Source: an uncultured Oscillospiraceae bacterium
GTDB lineage: Bacteria; Bacillota; Clostridia; Oscillospirales; Oscillospiraceae
Reading direction: 5' to 3'
Assembly (NCBI GenBank): GCA_910587205.1
Contig: CAJULZ010000049.1
Span: forward strand, 1 to 18,971
DNA: 18,971 nucleotides
The position numbers and the translations under genes were made by a program. Of the stretch, positions 13,073 through 18,971 are shown one piece after another (within the stretch, counting starts at the first letter, position 1; each line of letters begins with the position of its first letter). Under the pieces are notes generated by a model, which saw only the letters and a list, made by a program, of their open reading frames with translations, did not search any database and was not told the origin of the DNA.

Positions 13073-13102
13073 ATTATAACACAAGACGCGGGAGGAGCGC
13101 AA
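13073..13102 (-). promoter_or_regulatory. Promoter of the 47-aa gene
   Basis: Minus-strand TTGCGC (13102-13097), an 18-bp spacer and a perfect TATAAT (13078-13073) with extended TG-n. The -35 abuts the ribosome binding site of the next plus-strand tail gene, the same geometry as the 77-aa cassette. Confidence 0.75.
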
Positions 13103-13112
13103 GGAGGTTTTT

Positions 13113-13976
13113 ATGGAGCGCGTCATCATCCTGAAAAACACGGACACCGGGCAGGCGCTCACCCTGCCGGTGACGCCGCGCAGCTACCCCATGGAGGCGG
13201 GGCGGGCGGTGGAACGGCTGGACATGGCCCAGACCGGGCAGATCGCCCTGCCGGGGCTGCAAAGCCTGTTCGCGGGCCAGCTGGAATTCATGCTGCCCGC
13301 AAAATCCTATCCCTTCCTCACCGCGGGGGCGGTGACCGACCCCCAGTACTACATCGGCCTGCTCACCGCCTGGGGGCGGGCGGCCAATGTGTGCCGGTAC
13401 ATCGTCGCCGGGACAGGGGTGAATGTCCCCGTGCTGTTAGGGGTGCTGGAGTACGGGGAGAGCGACGGCACCAACGACGTGAACTGCAAGCTGCCGCTGT
13501 ATGAGTACCGCTTTCTGGATGAAGCCACGGTGGAACAGGTCACCCAGAACAGCGGCAGGGCGGTAGAGGTGGCCAGCCAGCCCCAGACGGCGGACAGCTA
13601 CACCGTGGCCAAGGGAGACAGCCTGTGGGCCATCTGCAAGAAAATCTATGGGGACGGTTCGCTGGCCTACAAGCTGGCCACCGCCAACGGCATCGCCAAC
13701 CCCAACCTGATCTACCCCGGCCAGGTGCTCACCCTGCCGGACCGGGACGCGCTGGCGGGCTATGAGGCCGCGGCAGCACCCGCGGCATCCGGCGGCGGGG
13801 GCGGCTCCACGGCCAAGGCAACCCCAGCGGCCGCCCAGGCGGCGCTGGCGGAGGATGCGGCATGGCTGGCCCGGAAATCCGGGTCCGACACGGCGGGGCA
13901 GGGGGCGGCGGGGGCCATGGCCGCGGCCCAGGCGGCGGCAAAAGCGGCGGCGCGGGCGGCCATCGGGCTGAGGTGA
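13113..13976 (+). CDS. LysM baseplate/tail protein (XkdP-like)
   Basis: A 287-aa protein. Residues 1-150 form the XkdP-type N-terminal domain. Residues about 162-209 are a LysM domain (SYTVAKGDSLWAICKKIYGD, then IANPNLIYPGQVLTLP), which binds peptidoglycan-type glycans. Homologues act at the tube-baseplate junction, like gp53/LysM proteins of contractile tails. After the LysM there is an unusual tail of about 70 residues rich in Ala, Gly and Lys, with a GGGGG stretch. The ATG start has AAGGAGG at 13101-13107. Confidence 0.85.
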   Translation: MERVIILKNTDTGQALTLPVTPRSYPMEAGRAVERLDMAQTGQIALPGLQSLFAGQLEFMLPAKSYPFLTAGAVTDPQYYIGLLTAWGRAANVCRYIVAGTGVNVPVLLGVLEYGESDGTNDVNCKLPLYEYRFLDEATVEQVTQNSGRAVEVASQPQTADSYTVAKGDSLWAICKKIYGDGSLAYKLATANGIANPNLIYPGQVLTLPDRDALAGYEAAAAPAASGGGGGSTAKATPAAAQAALAEDAAWLARKSGSDTAGQGAAGAMAAAQAAAKAAARAAIGLR

Positions 13977-13984
13977 AGCGCGGC

Positions 13985-14985
13985 ATGGGACAGGACTATG
14001 TAAAACTCCGCGCCACCGACCCGGACGGCTCCACCGCCAATATCACACAACTGTGCCGCTCCATCACCTGGGGCGGGGACTACCGGAACGCCGCCCGGAC
14101 GCTGGGCTATGCCCCGGTGGTGAGCCCGGACGACGTCCACCTGCCCCGGGCGCCCACGGCGCTGGGCGGGTCGGTGCAGTTCTGGCATGGATCCGACCTG
14201 CTTATGGACGCCTACGCCCTGGAGCGCACCCGGGACAGCTTAGGGAACACCATCGACGTCACCGCCTACGACCGGGGGCTGTACCTCACCCGCAACAGCG
14301 CGTTCCTGCGGGTGGAGGGGCAGACGGCGGAAGCCGCCACCGCCGCGCTGTGCGCCCAGTTCGGCATACAGGCCGGGGCGCTGGCGGCCACAGGCGTGCC
14401 GCTGACCCGGAACTTCCTGGGCGTCCCGCTGTACAAGATCATCATGACGCTGTACACCCTGGCCGCAGACCAGACCGGGAAGCAGTACCGGATCCGGTTC
14501 CGGGGGGCCCAGCTGGAGGTGGTGGGGTGGGGGTATCGGCGGAAACGGTTCTGCTCAAACCGGGCTGCAACCTGCTGGGCTGCGTGACCAAGGAGAGCGC
14601 CAGCGCCATGACCAACAGTGTGGCCATCTACGACGACCAGTACAACCTGATTTCCACCCAACAGGACGACGGCGCGGCGGCGCTGTACGGGCTGATGCAG
14701 GCGGCCATCCGGTCGGGGGCTTACGACGACCCGGAGGGCCGCGCCAAGCAGATTCTGGCGGAAAACGGGCTGAAAACCACCATCACCGTCACCGCCCTGG
14801 GCAATCTGAAGCTCATCACCGGGAACACGGCGGCGGTAGAGGAGCCCGTCACCGGCACTTATGGGCTGTTCTGGATCATCTCGGACAGCCACACGTGGCG
14901 GCGGGGCATCCACCAGACAAAGCTGACGCTGTCCCTGGAATCGCTGATGGACCGGCAGACGGCGGGCAGCCTGCCCACAAAATAA
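13985..14985 (+). pseudogene. XkdQ-like baseplate hub protein, reading frame broken
   Basis: The first part (ATG 13985, MGQDYVKLRATDPDGSTANI ... LAADQTGKQYRIRFRGAQLEVV) and the last part (VSAETVLLKPGCNLLGCVTK ... DRQTAGSLPTK, stop 14983-14985) together make one XkdQ-like protein of about 330 aa. They are in different frames. The frame moves by -1 (one extra base or two missing) in the G-rich tract at 14518-14533. XkdQ homologues are gpD/gp27-like hub proteins needed for tail assembly. The tract is a plausible sequencing error, but a real indel would make tails non-functional. No slippery heptamer is in phase, so programmed frameshifting is unlikely. Confidence 0.8.
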
Positions 14986-15002
14986 AAGGGGAGGGGAAGC
15001 GC

Positions 15003-15488
15003 ATGGAAGGCGACCCATACGCCCGCTGGGTGGAACTCACCCGGGGGCAGTCCTCCGACGCGGGCCCCGCCGGGGACAGCGCCCAGGCGGGCCTGGGGGC
15101 GGCCCCGGCCAGGCTGAGGCTGGGCCGGGTGGTGTCCGCGGTGCCGCTGACGGTGCGGGTGGCGGGGATCGTCCAGCCTACCCAGGCGCTGCGGATCAAC
15201 GAGCGGCTGGTGAAGGGGGCCAAATGGAACACCAAGACCACCAGCCCGGACAGCCAGTACAACGGGCTCACCGGCCCAATTTATGGGCCGGTGACCACGC
15301 CCCACGGCATGAGCACCGGGGCGCTGGAACAGCTCACGGACGGCCAGGTGCACAGCACGGATACCACCATCGGCCAGGCCACGGTGGAACAGCTTTCGCT
15401 GGATTTGGAGGAGGGGGACGAGGTGCTGCTGCTCACGGAGGACGACCAGGTATTTTACATTGTGATGAAGGTGGTGGACGCGGTATGA
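15003..15488 (+). CDS. DUF2577 family baseplate protein (XkdR-like)
   Basis: A 161-aa protein of the DUF2577 type in the XkdR position: MEGDPYARWVELTRGQ, an OB-like central segment (LRLGRVVSAVPLTVRVAGIV) and the C-terminal LEEGDEVLLLTEDDQVFYIV. The start is ATG 15003 with GGGGAGGGGA upstream; a longer upstream frame overlaps the hub gene and is not convincing. The stop overlaps the next start as ATGA. Confidence 0.82.
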   Translation: MEGDPYARWVELTRGQSSDAGPAGDSAQAGLGAAPARLRLGRVVSAVPLTVRVAGIVQPTQALRINERLVKGAKWNTKTTSPDSQYNGLTGPIYGPVTTPHGMSTGALEQLTDGQVHSTDTTIGQATVEQLSLDLEEGDEVLLLTEDDQVFYIVMKVVDAV

Positions 15489-15913
15489 GCATATTCCCCA
15501 TGATCGACCCGGCCCCGGACAAGGCGTCTGCGGCCAGGGCCCTGCCCCTGTGCCGGGAGGTGGGCTGGGACTTCCAGCGGGGCGTGCCCCGGTTCCGGGG
15601 CGGCGTCCCGGTGGAGGCCGCCGGGAAGGAGGCGGTGAAGGTCTGGATCTGGAAGGCCATCCGAACCCCAAGGTTCCGGTATGAGATCTACTCCTGGGCC
15701 TACGGCTCGGAGTTTGAAACCCTGCTGGGGCAGGCGTACAGCGACGCGGTCAAGACCGCCGAGGCCCCCCGGTACCTCCGGGAATGCCTGCTGGTCAACC
15801 CGTACATCACGGATGTAAAGGATATCAGCGTTACATTTGAAGCCGCCAAGCTCACGGTGGAGGGGACGGCGGTCACCATCTATGGGGAGGTGAAATTCCA
15901 TGGCGCTGTTTGA
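15485..15913 (+). CDS. DUF2634 family baseplate protein (XkdS-like, gp25-type)
   Basis: A 142-aa protein with the DUF2634 pattern: FPMIDP start, DFQRGVPRFRGGVPVEAAGKE, VKVWIWKAIRTPRFRYEIYS, WAYGSEFETLLGQAY. It is comparable to the gp25-like wedge proteins that initiate sheath assembly at the baseplate. It begins within the stop of the DUF2577 gene (ATGA) and overlaps the baseplate J gene by 14 bases. Confidence 0.88.
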   Translation: MSIFPMIDPAPDKASAARALPLCREVGWDFQRGVPRFRGGVPVEAAGKEAVKVWIWKAIRTPRFRYEIYSWAYGSEFETLLGQAYSDAVKTAEAPRYLRECLLVNPYITDVKDISVTFEAAKLTVEGTAVTIYGEVKFHGAV

Positions 15914-16949
15914 TGGCCTGACGCCGGAAACGATCCTGGAACGGGTGCTGGGCCGGATGGACACCGGCTTGCAGACCCGGGAGGGCTCCTACGCCTACGA
16001 CCAGGCCGCGCCCATCTGCTTTGAGCTCTGGCGGGTGCTGATGACCCTGGGCGAGCTGATCGAAGCCTTTTACGTGGGGCCTAAAAGCGGGAAATACCTG
16101 GACGACCACGCCAAGCTGTTCGCCCTGTCCCGGCGGGAGGGCGTCAAGGCCCGGGCGGGGATCTGCTTTTCCGGCCGCGACGGGGTGGGGATCCCCGCGG
16201 GGACGGCGTTCTTCACCGGGGACGGGCTGGAGTTCCGATTGAAAGAGGACGCGGTGATCCGGGGCGGTTCCGCCTCCGGCACGATTGAAGCGGCGGAAGT
16301 GGGAGCCCGCTACAATGTGGGGCCCGGCGCGGTTAGCCGGATCCTGCGGAACATCGCCGGGCTGGAGGGCTTTGAGGCGGGGGACGCCGACGGCGGCGCG
16401 GACCCGGAGCCGGACGCCGACCTGTTCGCCCGCCTGGACGACAAGCGAAAGCGGCCGCCCACCAGCGGCAACGAGGACCACTACCGGGAGTGGGCGCTGA
16501 GCGTGGACGGGGTGGGGGCGGTGCGGGTGAAGCGGTGCTGGGCCGGTCCGGGCACCGTGCGGGTGCTCATCACCGGCTACGACCGCCGCCCGGTGGACCA
16601 GGCCGTGGTGGACGCCTGCGCCGCCTACATTGAAAGCCGGCGGCCCGTGGGGGCGGACGTCACCGTGGCCTCCGCCCAGGCCGTGGAGGTGGATATCGCC
16701 GTCCACGCGGTGCTGGAGCCGGGGGCCGACCCGGAGACGGTGCGGGCGGCGTTTGTGGCCGCGCTGGACGGCTGCCTGCGGGAGCTGGCCTTTGAGCAGT
16801 ACACCGTCTACGCCAACCGGGTAGGGGCCCTGCTGATGGGGGTGGACGGCGTGCGGGATTACACCGGGCTGGCCATCAACGGCAGCGGGGAGAACCTGAT
16901 CCTGGACGGCGATGAGGTTCCCATCCCGGGGAAGGTGACGGTGGTATGA
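15900..16949 (+). CDS. Baseplate J/gp47 family protein (XkdT-like)
   Basis: A 349-aa baseplate wedge protein. It carries the family hallmark PPTSGNEDHYREWALSVDGV (about residues 187-206) and the central GIPAGTAFFTGDGLEFRLKE segment. It links the hub to the tail fibres and triggers sheath contraction. The length is normal for Gram-positive XkdT proteins. The ATG start lies inside the end of the previous gene with GGAGGTG upstream. It ends in an ATGA overlap with the next gene. Confidence 0.94.
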   Translation: MALFDGLTPETILERVLGRMDTGLQTREGSYAYDQAAPICFELWRVLMTLGELIEAFYVGPKSGKYLDDHAKLFALSRREGVKARAGICFSGRDGVGIPAGTAFFTGDGLEFRLKEDAVIRGGSASGTIEAAEVGARYNVGPGAVSRILRNIAGLEGFEAGDADGGADPEPDADLFARLDDKRKRPPTSGNEDHYREWALSVDGVGAVRVKRCWAGPGTVRVLITGYDRRPVDQAVVDACAAYIESRRPVGADVTVASAQAVEVDIAVHAVLEPGADPETVRAAFVAALDGCLRELAFEQYTVYANRVGALLMGVDGVRDYTGLAINGSGENLILDGDEVPIPGKVTVV

Positions 16950-17563
16950 GGGAGCTGATGTCATATCTCCCGGAAAATTACCGGGACAGCCGGGAGACGG
17001 TGGCCTTCCAGGAGGCCCTCCAGCCGGAGGCGGCGCTGATCTGGCAGACGCGGGACGACCTGCTGGCCCAGCTTAACCCCTATTCTGCCACCTGGGGGCT
17101 TGACTACTGGGAAAGCGCCTTGGGCTTGGGCGCGTGCCAGGGGATCCCGCTGGACACCCGGCGGCGGCAGGTGGTGGCCAAGCTCCAGGGCCGGGGCGCC
17201 ACCACCCCCGCGGTGGTGAAGACGGTGGCGGAGACCATGTTGGGTGTCCCGGTGCGGGTGGTGGAGGTGTTCCACGAGTACCGGGTGGAGCTGGAGGTGG
17301 AATCGGGCGGGAAGCTGCCCCCCGGCGCGGCCCAGCTCAAGGAACGCCTGCGGGAGATCATGCCCGCCCACCTGGACTGGGCGCTGGTGATCCCCACGTG
17401 GCTCCAAATTCCCGTGCTCACCGCCCTGGGTCCCCGAACAGCCCGCACATCCCCGCCGCCCTTCCAACCCCGGCTGCCCGCCGGGAAGATCCCCGCCGCC
17501 GCCCTGCTGGGGACGCGGCGCAGCACCATGACGCTGCCCATGGCGGCAGCAGAGGAGGTATAA
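16946..17563 (+). CDS. DUF2313/YmfQ-like tail protein (XkdU-like)
   Basis: A 205-aa protein following baseplate J as in PBSX and Mu-like phages. It starts MRELMSYLPENYRDSRETVA, with the conserved LDYWESALGL and DTRRRQVVAKLQGRGATTPA segments. After about residue 150 (PTWLQIP) the C-terminus is Pro/Ala-rich and looks divergent. The family sits at the tail tip and may connect the fibre. ATG in an ATGA overlap. Confidence 0.88.
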   Translation: MRELMSYLPENYRDSRETVAFQEALQPEAALIWQTRDDLLAQLNPYSATWGLDYWESALGLGACQGIPLDTRRRQVVAKLQGRGATTPAVVKTVAETMLGVPVRVVEVFHEYRVELEVESGGKLPPGAAQLKERLREIMPAHLDWALVIPTWLQIPVLTALGPRTARTSPPPFQPRLPAGKIPAAALLGTRRSTMTLPMAAAEEV

Positions 17564-17567
17564 AACG

Positions 17568-18245
17568 ATGGGCTATTGCGTGTACATGACAAAGGCCGGG
17601 TACGCCCTGCAAGCCAAGCTGTTCGCCGAGGGCGGCGACGTGCGGATCACCCGGGTGGAGGTGGGTTCCGGCATCCTGCCCGAGGGCGCCGACCCGGGGA
17701 CGCTGGCCGAACTGGTGGAGCGCCGGGCGGCGGCCACGTCCACCGCGCCCGTGCGGCGGGGCTGCGCGGTGGGTTTGGAGATCGAATACCGGGCCGACCT
17801 GTCGCCGGGGCTGGAGGAGCCGTTCCAGATCTGCGAGTTCGGCGTGTTTGCCTTGGGTGCGGACGGGGAGGAGGCGCTGATCCTCTACGGGGATCTCAGC
17901 GACTGTCCGGACACCGCCGTGCCGGAGCGGTACGGCGGCTGCGTACGGCGGTACCCCGTGGTGATGATCATCGGCCCGGAGGCCGGGGCGTCCCTGGGGT
18001 ACCCCGCGGGGGCGTGGGCCACCCACCAGGAGCTGGCGGACGCCCTCGCCGCCCACGACGGCGACGCCAACGCCCACCCGTACATCCGGGGGCTGTGCGC
18101 CGATGTGGACGCGCGGCTGGGGCTGATGGAATTGATGTACGCCACGGACGTGAACGGCAACCCGTTCACGGTGACGTTCGGGACGCTGGACGGGCTGGTG
18201 GTAACGGGCGTGTGGAACGAGCCCCAGGCCCGGTTGGAATTCTGA
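17568..18245 (+). CDS. Short tail fibre/collar protein (phage tail-collar N-terminal family)
   Basis: A 225-aa protein with the tail-fibre N-terminal attachment domain (MGYCVYMTKAGYALQAKLFA, then VRITRVEVGSGILPEG). It ends with AHDGDANAHPYIRGL, a motif class common in fibre linkers, and a short helical end. It is much shorter than typical fibres, so it probably acts as the baseplate anchor while the next gene supplies the receptor-binding part. The start has AGAGGAGGTA at ideal spacing. Confidence 0.8.
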   Translation: MGYCVYMTKAGYALQAKLFAEGGDVRITRVEVGSGILPEGADPGTLAELVERRAAATSTAPVRRGCAVGLEIEYRADLSPGLEEPFQICEFGVFALGADGEEALILYGDLSDCPDTAVPERYGGCVRRYPVVMIIGPEAGASLGYPAGAWATHQELADALAAHDGDANAHPYIRGLCADVDARLGLMELMYATDVNGNPFTVTFGTLDGLVVTGVWNEPQARLEF

Positions 18246-18259
18246 GGGGAGGGAGATAA

Positions 18260-18971
18260 ATGGCTACACTTGGAAGTAAAGCGGTTGACAGCATTGTCAA
18301 GATCAGGGAAAACGGTACGTTGGTGGAGTTCCGCGTGGTCAAACACAACTATGAGAGCGGGCTGAATGGCAGCGGGAGGACGCTGGTGGCGCGGAAGGGA
18401 TTTGCCGGTACGCATATTTGGCACAGCGCCAGCTCTGGTTCCTCCGGTACAACTGATTATTCTAAGAGCGATCTTGATGCCTGGCTGAATGACACGTACA
18501 AGAACCGGTTTGACGAAAATATTCAGTCGGCTATGGGGACTACTAAATTTAATTACGCCCCTGGGATGGGCGATAGAACGCTCAAAACGTTGGCGCGAGC
18601 CGTCTTCATCCTGTCTGTTGTGGAACTGGGGCAAAACAGTGGCACTGTTGGTGTTGCTGACGGCACAGTGCTGTCCATTGCAAGCACTCTCAAAAGCGGA
18701 AGGCAGTGGACACGCACCGGAGCTACGGCATCAAGCACATATCGTAACGCTTGGTATGTGAGAGACGATGGCACTTTTGCCATTGCTCTTGTTACGGGCA
18801 ATTATAACGTCCGCCCCGCTTTCACCCTCCCATCTAAACTCACGGTCACCGATGACGGCGAGGTAACAACTAACACCGCCCCCACCACGCCGTCCAGCAT
18901 CACCGTCCCCGCATCCATCCACGGCGGTTCTACCATCACCCTCTCCTGGACGGCCTCCACCGATGCAGAAA
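18260..18971 (+). CDS. DUF6273-type adhesin with Ig/FN3-like repeats, partial at window edge
   Basis: The frame is open from ATG 18260 (GGGGAGGGAGATAA upstream) to the window end, 237 codons. Residues 1-195 have the DUF6273 pattern: ATLGSKAVDSIVKIRENGTL, SDLDAWLNDTYKNRFDENIQ, and RPAFTLPSKLTVTDDGEV at the end of a compact C-lectin-like domain. A linker TNTAPTTPSSITVP then leads into an Ig/FN3-like repeat (GGSTITLSWTASTDAE). Such proteins lie beside tail-fibre genes in clostridial prophages and are likely receptor binding. Base composition is visibly less GC-rich than the tail genes before it, which suggests separate acquisition. Confidence 0.75.
   Translation, partial: MATLGSKAVDSIVKIRENGTLVEFRVVKHNYESGLNGSGRTLVARKGFAGTHIWHSASSGSSGTTDYSKSDLDAWLNDTYKNRFDENIQSAMGTTKFNYAPGMGDRTLKTLARAVFILSVVELGQNSGTVGVADGTVLSIASTLKSGRQWTRTGATASSTYRNAWYVRDDGTFAIALVTGNYNVRPAFTLPSKLTVTDDGEVTTNTAPTTPSSITVPASIHGGSTITLSWTASTDAE

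Larger units (their letters stand above)
5300..18971. mobile_element. Prophage with contractile-tail module and no head genes in the window
   Basis: The element runs from a decayed integrase through a repressor/Cro switch into a PBSX-like contractile-tail operon and continues past the right edge. Terminase is only a remnant, and portal, protease and capsid genes are missing between the switch and the sheath gene. No replication genes are present either. The left end lies between bofA (stop 5270) and the integrase remnant (5384); the exact attachment site was not found. Lysis genes, if any, must lie to the right. Confidence 0.8.

Noticed and set aside
14516..14536. Programmed frameshifting as an explanation for the broken XkdQ frame
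   Set aside because: No X-XXY-YYZ heptamer is in phase in the tract, no stimulatory stem is evident, and homologous XkdQ genes are single frames. An indel or sequencing error is simpler.
18260..18971. A diversity-generating retroelement acting on the DUF6273 domain
   Set aside because: No template repeat, reverse transcriptase or adenine-biased duplicate is present in the window, so it cannot be supported.
1..18971. CRISPR arrays, insertion sequences and rRNA genes
   Set aside because: No regularly spaced repeat-spacer pattern, no IS-type terminal inverted repeats with transposase, and no rRNA-like sequence were seen on either strand.

Overview
The window reads as a chromosomal segment of a spore-forming, moderately GC-rich Clostridia member, most likely an Oscillospiraceae-type gut bacterium. 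The evidence is a yaaL (DUF2508)-bofA sporulation pair next to a tRNA-Gly gene, TnpV of Tn4451-like clostridial elements, and a PBSX/XkdK-type contractile-tail gene cluster. It is a mosaic: an AT-rich mobile or defence island on the left (about 1-4450), a short core-genome stretch (about 4460-5270), and a GC-rich contractile-tail prophage (about 5300 to the right edge).

Left island, all genes on the minus strand. A strong sigma70-type promoter (3906-3934) drives three tightly coupled genes. They are a small winged-HTH protein, a single-chain restriction-modification-like enzyme (HsdR-type PD-(D/E)xK nuclease, N6-adenine methyltransferase and one specificity/TRD domain, without a helicase motor), and a 265-aa protein carrying the R-x4-H motif of HEPN ribonucleases. 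A large composite hairpin with a T-run (299-386) ends the operon. I read this as a candidate defence operon with DNA- and RNA-targeting arms. TnpV and a noncoding end with two identical hairpins suggest it travelled on a mobilizable element.

Core stretch: tRNA-Gly(GCC) with its own promoter and terminator (minus strand), then yaaL-bofA (plus strand).

Prophage. It begins with a decayed tyrosine integrase. Next comes a compact locus laid out like a par/Fst type I toxin-antitoxin: a 31-aa one-helix membrane peptide, a convergent antisense promoter, a shared bidirectional terminator, and long direct repeats that would let the antisense RNA pair with the toxin start region. A cleavable CI-like repressor and a Cro-like protein face each other across an operator region with AGTTTAGAAAA repeats. 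Where terminase, portal and capsid genes would be expected there is only about 50 codons of terminase C-terminus. The map then goes straight into tail genes in PBSX order: tail terminator, sheath, tube, assembly chaperone with a clear -1 frameshift site, tape measure, LysM/XkdP, XkdQ (frame-disrupted), DUF2577, DUF2634, baseplate J, DUF2313, tail fibre, and an adhesin-like DUF6273 protein cut by the window edge. Within this window it is a headless contractile tail unit, either a tailocin or a decaying prophage. Two tiny minus-strand genes, each with its own promoter and terminator, sit inside the tail operon as moron-like cassettes flanking the tape-measure gene.
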